Assembly (NCBI RefSeq): GCF_002844595.1
Contig: NZ_PJNW01000003.1
Coordinates: 62,001-126,000, forward strand
Direction of reading: 5' to 3'
Length of the DNA stretch: 64,000 bases
Source: Pleomorphomonas diazotrophica
GTDB lineage: Bacteria > Pseudomonadota > Alphaproteobacteria > Rhizobiales > Pleomorphomonadaceae
Under the pieces are notes generated by a model that saw only the letters and a program-made list of their open reading frames with translations, ran no database searches and had not been told where the DNA came from. The position numbers were made by a program, and so were the translations under genes. Shown here piece by piece: positions 34,850 to 42,439 of the stretch. How positions within the stretch are numbered: position 1 is the first letter of the stretch; every line of letters starts with the position of its first letter.

Positions 34850-35893
34850 TCAGAAGGTGATCTGCACCTTGACGTCCGTGGGCCTCTGCTCTGCCGCCCG
34901 CTCGAAGGCCTCGATGGACTTGTCGAACGGATAGGTCGCCGAGATCAGCGGCTTGAGGTCGATCTTGCCGGAGCCGAGCAGCGCCAGCGTGCGGTCCCAG
35001 ACGTTGGCGTAGCGGAAGATGCCGGTCAGGCTGATTTCCTTGACTTCCAGCGCCACCACGTCGATCGGCACGCGGTCCTGCGGCATGCCGACCAGAACCA
35101 CCCGGCCGCCCTGCGTCACCACATCCAGCATGTCGTCGAAGGCCTTGGGAGCGCCGCTCGCTTCGAAGAACAGATCGGCGCCCTTGCCGGCCGTCCGCCG
35201 TGCCACGACGTCGGCGAGCTTCTCCTTGGTCAGATCGACGGCGATGACGCCGGGGACCTTGGCGACGATGTCGAGCTTGGCCTTGGCGACGTCGCTGACG
35301 ATCACCTCCGAGCAGCCGGAGGCCAGGGCGGCGAAGGCCACCATCATGCCGATGGTGCCGGCGCCGGCCACGACGGCGATATCGCCCGGACGAATGGCGC
35401 CCTTGGCGGCGGCATAGACGCCGATCGCCAGCGGCTCGACCATGGCGCCTTCGGCAAAGGAGACGCTGTCGGGGAGCTTGTAGGTGAGCGCGGCCGGATG
35501 AACGACTTCCGGCGTCAGGCAGCCGTGGATCGGCGGCGTCGCCCAGAAGCGCACGGCCGGGTCGAGGTTATAGTGACCTTCCAGGGTCTGGCGCGAGCCG
35601 AAGTCGGGGATGCCCGGCTCCATGCAGACGCGATCGCCGACCTTGAGGTGGGAAACCTTGGCGCCAACCGCCGTCACGACGCCCGAGGCCTCGTGGCCGA
35701 GCACCATCGGCTCGTTGACGATGAAGTCGCCGATGCGGCCGTGCTTGTAATAGTGGACGTCGCTGCCGCAGACGCCGACCGCCTTGATAGCGACGCGGAC
35801 CTCATCGGCCGCCGGCTCCAACGTGCCGGGGACTTCGATATCGCGAAGACGAATGTCTCCAATGCCCTCGAGAACGACGGCTTTTACCTTCAT
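34850..35893 (-). CDS. zinc-dependent xylitol/polyol dehydrogenase (MDR family)
   Basis: A 347-residue medium-chain dehydrogenase that would oxidise xylitol to D-xylulose with NAD. The catalytic zinc site is C42 ([11 protein letters not shown]), H67 and E68 (LGHEASG), and the nucleotide fold is [13 protein letters not shown]. The lobe that holds the structural zinc ([20 protein letters not shown]) has none of the four cysteines, so that site is absent, as in several bacterial xylitol dehydrogenases. The start at 35893 follows GGGAGGAAA. It lies upstream of xylB on the same strand. Sorbitol or D-arabitol are alternative substrates. Confidence 0.9.
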   Translation of the reverse strand: MKVKAVVLEGIGDIRLRDIEVPGTLEPAADEVRVAIKAVGVCGSDVHYYKHGRIGDFIVNEPMVLGHEASGVVTAVGAKVSHLKVGDRVCMEPGIPDFGSRQTLEGHYNLDPAVRFWATPPIHGCLTPEVVHPAALTYKLPDSVSFAEGAMVEPLAIGVYAAAKGAIRPGDIAVVAGAGTIGMMVAFAALASGCSEVIVSDVAKAKLDIVAKVPGVIAVDLTKEKLADVVARRTAGKGADLFFEASGAPKAFDDMLDVVTQGGRVVLVGMPQDRVPIDVVALEVKEISLTGIFRYANVWDRTLALLGSGKIDLKPLISATYPFDKSIEAFERAAEQRPTDVKVQITF

Positions 35894-36500
35894 AGCTTTT
35901 CCTCCCGAGCCGCGGATTTCCATTCTCAGACGGGCTTGCACGGCTCTCGATGGGGAGGAGTATGCGCGTCGGTCGCTAATCCCGCTAAGCCAATTCAACA
36001 AATCTGTGTGCATTATTTTACATTTTGAAACCTAGACGAGTTCCAAGCCGAGATCCCCGACCGATGATTTTCCGGCTTGCGGTCGTAGGCGGCGCCCCGC
36101 TTCTCCAAAAGTCTCAGTACCCGCCCACGCCACCCTGCGCTGTCGCAGCCATCCGCGAGTCGACCGCGCCCCCTGCCACGGGAGGAGACAGGACCAGGGG
36201 AAACCCGCCATTTGCGAGCACACCCCCGCCAATTCTTTCCGTTCGGGCGGCTTTCTTGCCGCCGAAGTCGCGCCCAGCCAAGGGAACCAATCCCGGCGCG
36301 GCAGGTTTCACGAACCACCCGTGTGTTCCAGCTCACCCCGCCGAGATCCTCCGCCAAATGACCATCGTAGCTGAGCGTAGACGGTTTGGTGCCCGCAGCG
36401 ACCGCGACCGAACGTCGCGTCGACGCGTGGGTCGCAAGCTCAAGTTCGATCGGTCGGACGCCCGCGCGGAGTTCCCTTCCCATCGCCCGGAGACAGATGA
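35894..36500. other. divergent intergenic region (dehydrogenase / glgX)
   Basis: About 600 bases. Next to the dehydrogenase start there is an AT-rich patch (about 35998-36032, CATTATTTTACATTTTGAAA) that could hold its promoter or a regulator site. Toward glgX there is a possible EcfG-type promoter at 36283-36307. Open frames across the middle show no ribosome site, domain or codon pattern of a real gene and are rejected. Confidence 0.5.
36283..36307 (+). promoter_or_regulatory. possible EcfG-type stress promoter upstream of glgX
   Basis: GGAAC (36283-36287), 16 bases, then GGTT (36304-36307). This fits the alphaproteobacterial general-stress sigma pattern GGAAC-N16/17-xGTT and has the same -10 form as the KGG-gene promoter in this window. 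The 193-base distance to the glgX start lowers confidence. Confidence 0.35.
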
Positions 36501-38624
36501 ATGCGTAAAGTGATGCCTGGCTCGCCTTTTCCCCTGGGCGTGACGGTCGACGACAAGGGAGCCAACTTCGCCCTCTTCTCTGACAATGCCAGCGGCGTCA
36601 CACTTTGCCTGTTCGATCGCTTCGGCATGACCGAACAGGAGCGCATTCCGGTTCGCGAATGCACCAATGGCGTCTGGCATTGTTATCTGCCGGGCGTCGG
36701 GCGCGGACAGGTCTATGGCTGGCGCGTCCACGGCCCCTGGGCACCCGAGGCCGGCCACCGCTTCAATCCCAACAAGCTACTGCTCGACCCCTACGCCCGC
36801 CAGCTCGTCGGCGAGGTCCGCTGGAATGACACGCTCTATGGCTACGAGATCGGCGCGGGCGAGGATGCCGACCTCACGATCGACGAGCGCGACAGCGCCG
36901 CCTTCATGCCGAAGGCTCGGGTCGTCGCGGGCACGCCGATGGTCACCACCCAGCATCCGCACGTATCCTGGGCGAAGACAGTGATCTACGAAGGCCATGT
37001 GCGCGGCCTCACCATGCTGCACCCTCTCGTGCCCCAGACGATCCGCGGAACCTTCAGTGCACTCGGGCAGCCCGAGTTCGTCGACTATCTGGTCCGCCTC
37101 GGCATCACCTCGCTGGAACTCCTGCCGATCCAATCCTTCCTGCAGGATCGCCATCTGGTCGATAACGGCCTCTCCAACTACTGGGGCTACAACACGCTGG
37201 GCTTCTTCGCGCCAGAGCCACGCTATCTTGGCGACAACGGCCTGGAATCCATCGGCGAGGCCGTCGATCTCCTTCACCAGGCCGGCATCGAGATCATCCT
37301 AGACGTGGTCTACAACCATACCTGCGAAGGCAACCACCTCGGGCCGATGCTGTCCTTCAAGGGCATCGACAACGCCTCCTATTACCGCCTGATGCCGGAT
37401 AACAGGCGCTACTATGACAACCTGACCGGTTGCGGCAACGCGCTGAACACCGATCATCCCCGCGTGTTGCAGATGGTGCTGGACAGCCTGCGCCTTTGGG
37501 CGTCGGTCTACGGCATCGACGGCTTCCGCTTCGACCTTGCCACCACGCTGGGCCGCCGGCCTGAAGGCTTCGACCCCGGGCACGCCTTTTTCAACGCCAT
37601 CCTGCAGGACCCGCTGCTAGGGGGGTTGAAGCTGATCGCCGAACCCTGGGACATCGGCCCCGGCGGCTACCAGCTCGGCTCCTTCCCTCCGGGCTTCTCG
37701 GAGTGGAATGGCGACTACCGCGACAAGGTGCGCGGCTTCTGGTCGGGTGAAGAGGGCTTGCTTCCGAGCTTTACCACCCGCGTCGCCGCGTCGCAGGACT
37801 TTTTTGCCGAAGGACGCCGCCGGCCCTGGTCGAGCGTCAACTTCATCACCGCCCACGACGGCTTCACCCTCCACGACCTCGTCACCTACAACCACAAGCA
37901 CAACGAGGACAATCGCGAGGACAATCGCGACGGCCACGACGACAACAAGAGCTGGAACTGCGGCGAGGAGGGCGAAACCGACGACGAGGCGATCAACGCC
38001 CTGCGCCGCCGGCAGAAGCGCAACCTGCTCGCGACGCTCTTCCTCAGCCAGGGCGTGCCGATGGTGCTGGCCGGCGACGAATGCTCCAACACGCAAGGCG
38101 GCAACAATAACGCCTATTGCCAGGACAATGAAATCGGCTGGGTCAACTGGTCGGATGAGGATCCGGAACTGCCGACATTCGTGGCGCGGCTCGTCAATCT
38201 CAGAAAGAACCACTCCGCCCTGTCGAGGCCGGAGTTCCTGACCGGCGCCCGCAACGAGATGGGGCAACCCGATGTCGTCTGGTTCAACAACCATGGCGAA
38301 CGGATGTCGGAGGAGGACTGGGAAAATCCCCATTCCAAATGCCTCACCCTGCGCCTCGCCCCGGTTCTCGAAAGCGAGGCGCCGCTGCTGATCATGCTCA
38401 ATGCCTCGCATGTCCCAGTCAGCTTCAAGGTGCCGCCGGGGCAGCCGGGCGACTGGGAGGTGATCCTGGCGACGGGCGAGGATTTCGAGGACGTCCGGCT
38501 CGGCAGCGCTGATCATTTCACCATGCCGGCGAGAACCCTCGTTCTTGCCGAGTGGCGGGAACAAAGCCCGGCAACCACCGTTCCCGACGCAACTCCGCCG
38601 GTCGACGAGTTGGAGGACGGTTGA
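36501..38624 (+). CDS. glgX: glycogen debranching enzyme GlgX (GH13 isoamylase type)
   Basis: A 707-residue cytoplasmic alpha-1,6-glucosidase that removes branches from glycogen. It has an N-terminal CBM48-like beta domain (GVTVDDKGANFALFSDNASGVTLCLFD) and a GH13 barrel. The catalytic set is the Asp of GFRFDLATTLG, the Glu of LIAEPWDIGPGGYQ and the Asp of ITAHDGFTLHDLV; the long loop KHNEDNREDNRDGHDDNKSW is the GlgX signature. The ATG at 36501 has GGAG eight bases upstream. It is followed by treZ after 84 bases, suggesting a glycogen-to-trehalose role. Confidence 0.95.
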   Translation: MRKVMPGSPFPLGVTVDDKGANFALFSDNASGVTLCLFDRFGMTEQERIPVRECTNGVWHCYLPGVGRGQVYGWRVHGPWAPEAGHRFNPNKLLLDPYARQLVGEVRWNDTLYGYEIGAGEDADLTIDERDSAAFMPKARVVAGTPMVTTQHPHVSWAKTVIYEGHVRGLTMLHPLVPQTIRGTFSALGQPEFVDYLVRLGITSLELLPIQSFLQDRHLVDNGLSNYWGYNTLGFFAPEPRYLGDNGLESIGEAVDLLHQAGIEIILDVVYNHTCEGNHLGPMLSFKGIDNASYYRLMPDNRRYYDNLTGCGNALNTDHPRVLQMVLDSLRLWASVYGIDGFRFDLATTLGRRPEGFDPGHAFFNAILQDPLLGGLKLIAEPWDIGPGGYQLGSFPPGFSEWNGDYRDKVRGFWSGEEGLLPSFTTRVAASQDFFAEGRRRPWSSVNFITAHDGFTLHDLVTYNHKHNEDNREDNRDGHDDNKSWNCGEEGETDDEAINALRRRQKRNLLATLFLSQGVPMVLAGDECSNTQGGNNNAYCQDNEIGWVNWSDEDPELPTFVARLVNLRKNHSALSRPEFLTGARNEMGQPDVVWFNNHGERMSEEDWENPHSKCLTLRLAPVLESEAPLLIMLNASHVPVSFKVPPGQPGDWEVILATGEDFEDVRLGSADHFTMPARTLVLAEWREQSPATTVPDATPPVDELEDG

Positions 38625-38708
38625 AGGAGGCATGCCCTGGGTCTTTCCGCCTTGGCCCGTCATCGCACCGCATCGCTTCGAGCCGACGCTCTTTCAAGGA
38701 GACCCGCC

Positions 38709-40493
38709 TTGGCAATCCGTACCGTTCGCCGTGAACAGGAAATGAAGTTCGGCACCCAGATGACCCCGGACGGCGTCCGCTTCCGCCTGTGGGCGCCGCT
38801 CGTGCCGTCGGTCGAGCTGGAGGTCGACGGCTGGTCGCTGCCCATGCGGCAGGACGTTCGCGGATGGTATGAAGTGGAGGTGCCCGGCGTGAACCACGGC
38901 AGCCGGTATATGTTCTGCCTGCCGGACGGCAAGAAGGTGCCTGACCCTGCCTCGCGATATCAGCCCGAGGACGTCGACGGCCCGAGCGAGGTGGTCGACC
39001 CGCTCGCCTTCGAATGGACCGATCTCGGTTGGCGCGGTCGCCCTTGGGAGGAATGCGTTTTCTACGAAGTGCATATCGGTGCGTTCACGCCCGAGGGCAC
39101 CTTCCGGGCGGCAGCGGACAAGCTCCAGGACCTCGCGGACCTCGGCATCACCGCCTTGCAGATCATGCCGCTGGCCGATTTCGCTGGCCGCTGGAACTGG
39201 GGCTATGACGGCGTGTCGCTGTTTGCCCCCGACGCGTCCTACGGTCGCCCCGAGGACCTAAAAGCGCTGGTCAATCGGGCCCATGAACTCGGCATGATGG
39301 TCATGCTGGACGTCGTCTACAACCACTTCGGGCCGAAGGGGAACTACATCCCCCTCTATGCTCCCATCCTCAACGACAAGGATACGCCCTGGGGGCCGGG
39401 GCTGAACGTCGACGGCGAGAACGCCACCGTCGTTCGCGACCTGGTGCTTGCCAACGCCAGATTCTGGATTAACGAGTACCGTTTCGATGGCCTGCGCTTC
39501 GACGCGCTGCATGCCATCGAGGACAGCGGCCCCAAGCATCTCATTCAGGATCTCGCCGAACAGACCCGCGCCGCCAGCGACGGCCGTCATATCCATCTCA
39601 TCGCCGAAAACTCCTACAACCAGGCGAGCTGGCTGAGGCGACGCGACGACGGCACGCCCTGGCTCTATACGGCGCAATGGAACGACGATCTCCACCATGG
39701 CCTTCATGCCCTGGTGACCGGCGAGAGCCAGCTCTACTATCAGCCCTACGCCAAGCGCATCGACCTTGTTGCCAAGGCATTTGCCGAGGGTTTTGCCTTT
39801 CAGGGCGAGTATCTTGCCCGAGAAAACCGCATGCAGGGCGAACCGAGCGCCTTCCTGCCGCCGACGGCTTTCGTGTCCTTCATCCAGAACCACGACCACG
39901 CCGGCAACCGACCGGCCGGCGAACGCATCGGGCAACTTGTGCCACGCGAGGCGGCCCGGATGCTCGCGGCACTTTACCTGCTATCGCCGCAGATTCCGAT
40001 GCTGTTCATGGGGGAGGAATGGAATGCCTCGACGCCGTTCTGCTTCTTCTCCGACATCAAGGAACTGGGCGACATCATCCGCAAGAGCCGGGCTGAGGAA
40101 CTCGGCGACTTTCCCGAAGCCCAGAAAGCCCGCCATATCGACCCGATGCACGAGAGCGCCTTCCTCGGATGCAAGCTCGACTGGAACGAGCGATCAACGC
40201 CTGCTTCCGCCGAGATGCTGGATCTCTACAAGGATCTCATCCGCGCAAGAAGCTCCGTTCTGACGCCGCGCCTCGTCGGCATAGAGGGCTACAGCGGAAC
40301 ATCGGAAGTACTCGGCGCCCAAGCTTTCAAGGTTCGCTGGACACTAGCCGACGGCTCCGAGCTCAATCTCGCCGCCAACCTCGGCGCACTGCCGCAAAAG
40401 GGCGACTGGCGGGATATCGTGCCGCTCTGGTGCGAGGGCTCGTTCACGGAGGATACGCTGGGACCGTATACCGCATTGTTCTGGCTGACCTAA
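38709..40493 (+). CDS. treZ: malto-oligosyltrehalose trehalohydrolase TreZ, probable TTG start
   Basis: A 594-residue GH13 enzyme that releases trehalose from maltooligosyltrehalose. After an N-terminal beta domain (DGVRFRLWAPLVPSVELEV) come NWGYDGVSLFAPD, MVMLDVVYNHFGPKGNY, the Asp of GLRFDALHAI, the Glu of LIAENSYN and the Asp of FIQNHDHAGN. The start is set at a TTG (38709) because AAGGAG lies exactly 7 bases upstream; the next ATG (38742) has AGGA only two bases away, too close to work well. Its usual partner TreY, which makes the substrate, is not in the window. Confidence 0.9.
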   Translation: MAIRTVRREQEMKFGTQMTPDGVRFRLWAPLVPSVELEVDGWSLPMRQDVRGWYEVEVPGVNHGSRYMFCLPDGKKVPDPASRYQPEDVDGPSEVVDPLAFEWTDLGWRGRPWEECVFYEVHIGAFTPEGTFRAAADKLQDLADLGITALQIMPLADFAGRWNWGYDGVSLFAPDASYGRPEDLKALVNRAHELGMMVMLDVVYNHFGPKGNYIPLYAPILNDKDTPWGPGLNVDGENATVVRDLVLANARFWINEYRFDGLRFDALHAIEDSGPKHLIQDLAEQTRAASDGRHIHLIAENSYNQASWLRRRDDGTPWLYTAQWNDDLHHGLHALVTGESQLYYQPYAKRIDLVAKAFAEGFAFQGEYLARENRMQGEPSAFLPPTAFVSFIQNHDHAGNRPAGERIGQLVPREAARMLAALYLLSPQIPMLFMGEEWNASTPFCFFSDIKELGDIIRKSRAEELGDFPEAQKARHIDPMHESAFLGCKLDWNERSTPASAEMLDLYKDLIRARSSVLTPRLVGIEGYSGTSEVLGAQAFKVRWTLADGSELNLAANLGALPQKGDWRDIVPLWCEGSFTEDTLGPYTALFWLT

Positions 40494-40758
40494 AGAGACC
40501 GGCGGCGCGTCTCCTCCGGTCACATAAAGCTGTAACCGGATGGGAACTTTTATGACTCGGAGCGATTTAGAAGGTCCGTTGTTCCTTGATTTCAGAGCGG
40601 GATATCCTGGGCATTCCATTGTCATGCCAAGCTAAATCCGCCTCTGATGACCTCCGGAAGCAGTCGGCTCGGTCATTTTCGAGACGTCCTTCAGACTCTT
40701 ACCGGAACTTAAAGCTTGGGGCGTAACCTTGCTTTGCATCTAGCGACGGAGAAACCGG

Positions 40759-41133
40759 ATGCAGGCCAGCATACTGATAGTTGAAGACGAGTGGTTGATC
40801 GCGGAAGACTACGCCTCGACCCTCACTCAGGCTGGCTATTACGTTGTCGGGCCCTGTCCGTCGGTGGATGCTGCCCTTGCGGCGCTGGACCAGGAGTCCA
40901 TCGACGCTGCAGTTCTGGATATACAACTGCACGATGAAACAAGCTTCCCCGTCGCAAAACGACTACAAAGTCTAGGTATTCCGTTCGCATTCCTGAGTGG
41001 GCAAGGCCGAGAGCATCTGCCCTCCGAACTGGCAACCTGCTCGCTTCTGCCGAAGCCGGTTGCCAGAGCAGCCTTGCTGACAGTCGCCAGTCAACTGAGC
41101 TCAGATGCTACTCTACAGAAAAAGCGGCGCTGA
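40759..41133 (+). CDS. single-domain response regulator (CheY-like receiver)
   Basis: A 124-residue protein made only of a receiver domain: acidic residues E9/D10/E11, phospho-acceptor D54 in AVLDIQL and the conserved lysine K99 in LPKPV. The switch residue is Ser in FAFLSGQGRE, a segment that resembles the FATGUY-type receivers of alphaproteobacteria with Thr replaced. There is no output domain and no kinase gene beside it, so it must act through protein contacts. Its closeness to two likely stress genes suggests a part in stress signalling, which is inference only. Confidence 0.9.
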   Translation: MQASILIVEDEWLIAEDYASTLTQAGYYVVGPCPSVDAALAALDQESIDAAVLDIQLHDETSFPVAKRLQSLGIPFAFLSGQGREHLPSELATCSLLPKPVARAALLTVASQLSSDATLQKKRR

Positions 41134-41210
41134 AGAGCACCGCCAACTCAATGTCACGCTGCCTTCAAAGGACTGGAAAGACGGCCGACATACCGGAGGC
41201 CACAAACAAT

Positions 41211-41234
41211 CACGGCCCCTCGAAGGGGGCCGTG
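41211..41234 (-). terminator. hairpin downstream of the KGG-repeat gene
   Basis: CACGGCCCC (41211-41219) pairs with GGGGCCGTG (41226-41234) around a short loop. On the minus strand it lies 19 bases after the stop of the stress-protein gene and is followed by ATTGTTTGTGG, a weak T-rich tail. Confidence 0.6.
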
Positions 41235-41253
41235 AGAGATCCACATGAGTGGC

Positions 41254-41622
41254 TTAGTGCTGACCGCCCTTGCGGCCGGCTTCCGCGGCGCGCTCGGGGT
41301 CGTTCTTGAAGTTGCCGCCGGACTCCTGCCCGCCCTTGCGGCCGGCTTCTGCAGCCCGCTCGGGGTCGTTCTTGAAGTTGCCGCCGGACTCCTGGCCGCC
41401 CTTGCGACCGGCTTCCGCGGCGCGCTCGGGATCGTTCTTGAAGTTGCCGCCCGACTCCTGACCGCCCTTGCGACCGGCTTCGGAAGCGCGTTCCGGATCG
41501 TTCTTGAAGTTCCCGCCGGACTCGCGGCCGCCCTGCGCAGCAATCTCCCGCTGCTTGTCTTCGTCCATAGAGGCAAATCCACGACGGGAGGTGTCGCCAG
41601 TGCTCGTCTGTTGGTTAGGCAT
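41254..41622 (-). CDS. KGG-repeat general stress protein
   Basis: A 122-residue very hydrophilic protein built from the KGG motif (Stress-induced/Con-10 family, PF10685). After FASMDEDKQREIAAQ come four 22-residue repeats of the form GGQESGGNFKNDPERAAEAGRK (residues 31-118) and a short GGQH end. No signal peptide or membrane segment is present. The start at 41622 has AAGGAG seven bases upstream; a longer frame exists but has no ribosome site. An EcfG-type promoter lies 49 bases upstream of the start. Proteins of this family accumulate under stress in many bacteria; the molecular role is not known. Confidence 0.92.
   Translation of the reverse strand: MPNQQTSTGDTSRRGFASMDEDKQREIAAQGGRESGGNFKNDPERASEAGRKGGQESGGNFKNDPERAAEAGRKGGQESGGNFKNDPERAAEAGRKGGQESGGNFKNDPERAAEAGRKGGQH
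41269..41532 (-). repeat. four 66-bp tandem repeats within the stress-protein gene
   Basis: Four in-frame units of 66 bases encode the 22-residue KGG repeats. They are nearly identical at DNA level, apart from a few bases in each copy (for example ASEAGRK in the first and AAEAGRK in the others), so copy number may vary between strains. Confidence 0.95.
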
Positions 41623-41670
41623 TGCTTTTCTCCTTGATGGGGTCGTGCTGCCTTGTTGGTAGCGAGTCAT

Positions 41671-41696
41671 AAACCCATCATCCAACCAATTGTTCC
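41671..41696 (-). promoter_or_regulatory. EcfG-type promoter of the KGG-repeat gene
   Basis: On the minus strand GGAAC (41692-41696), 16 bases, then GGTTT (41671-41675), 49 bases before the ATG. This matches the GGAAC-N16/17-xGTT pattern of the alphaproteobacterial general-stress sigma factor, and the gene behind it is a stress protein. Confidence 0.65.
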
Positions 41697-41951
41697 GCAG
41701 TAAATTCGATTTCACCAATCGAATCCCATAATAAACTCAGCCAGACGCACCGAGCAATACACATAGATAATTTCGACGATGTTCGATTTTACGAAAGTAT
41801 GAGAAAATATACTTTGTAATAACTGCGCGTCACGCTCCGTTTTCACAATAAATGGTTGTTTTTCTCTATCGCTGCTTTTCAGACAAGCCATCCGGGATCA
41901 GATCGGTGCTGGAACGTCCGCTCCGCGGGTTCTTGCCGGCAAGGCACATTG

Positions 41952-41977
41952 GGAACCGTGGGTATGCCGGGACCGTT
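41952..41977 (+). promoter_or_regulatory. EcfG-type promoter of the small protein at 42073
   Basis: GGAAC (41952-41956), 17 bases, then CGTT (41974-41977), an exact match to the EcfG consensus, 95 bases before the ATG. Confidence 0.6.
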
Positions 41978-42072
41978 TCGACGTGGTGGATTGCCGACAT
42001 TCGGCGGCCGCGGTCGTTGCGCATCGAAAGCTCTCCACAGACAGATCCGCCAGACAGCCCGAGGAGGCCGTG

Positions 42073-42423
42073 ATGACGATCAGGGTGAAGGAAATAACGC
42101 CGCTCGAAGACGGCCAATACCGCGTCGAGTTCAGCATGATCGACAATACGGTGGTGACCATCGCATTGCCGCCGGCCGAGCAAGGCTCGCCGAGCCAAGA
42201 TCCGACCGAACGCGCCAGAGACGCGATGAAAGCGGTCTGCGAGGCTGTGTCCTCCGGACTTCGGGAAGAAATTCCGACCACCAATGACGCGCGCGAAAAC
42301 CAGGACCGCGACGTGATGGAAGAGCAACTGGAGGAAGGGCTTGAGGACAGTTTCCCGGCCAGCGACCCGGTGTCGATCAGCGTGCCGTCGACGTTGCCAA
42401 AGAAGACCGCAGGGAAAAGCTGA
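42073..42423 (+). CDS. small acidic protein with C-terminal SFPASDP motif, function unknown
   Basis: A 116-residue soluble protein, rich in acidic residues. The first half (MTIRVKEITPLEDGQYRVEFSM) reads as a small beta-rich domain. The end, LEEGLEDSFPASDPVSISVPS, is a motif that recurs at the ends of otherwise unrelated small alphaproteobacterial proteins, with no known function. GAGGAGG lies 5 bases before the ATG. A perfect-consensus EcfG promoter upstream suggests general-stress control. No enzyme motif is seen. Confidence 0.8.
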   Translation: MTIRVKEITPLEDGQYRVEFSMIDNTVVTIALPPAEQGSPSQDPTERARDAMKAVCEAVSSGLREEIPTTNDARENQDRDVMEEQLEEGLEDSFPASDPVSISVPSTLPKKTAGKS

Positions 42424-42439
42424 GCGCATTGCTGACGCC

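Larger units (their letters stand above)
41623..42072. other. divergent intergenic region with stress promoters
   Basis: About 450 bases between the KGG gene and the small protein at 42073. An AT-rich stretch (about 41697-41870) stands out against the GC-rich surroundings. EcfG-type promoters are found for both directions (41671-41696 minus, 41952-41977 plus). Short open frames in the region are not supported. Confidence 0.6.

Noticed and set aside
34409-36028. A 539-codon open frame on the plus strand
   Set aside because: It is antisense to the xylitol-type dehydrogenase and crosses two control regions; no ribosome site or domain.
36025-36513. A 162-codon open frame between the dehydrogenase and glgX
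   Set aside because: Proline/arginine-rich translation, no ribosome site and an overlap with the glgX start; it looks non-coding.
40543-40567. Second GGAAC upstream of the response regulator
   Set aside because: The bases at the right distance read GATT rather than xGTT; too weak to list.
40704-40720. Possible EcfG promoter before the response regulator (GGAAC at 40704)
   Set aside because: The following CGTA lies only 13 bases on, outside the 16-17 base spacing, and lacks the GTT.
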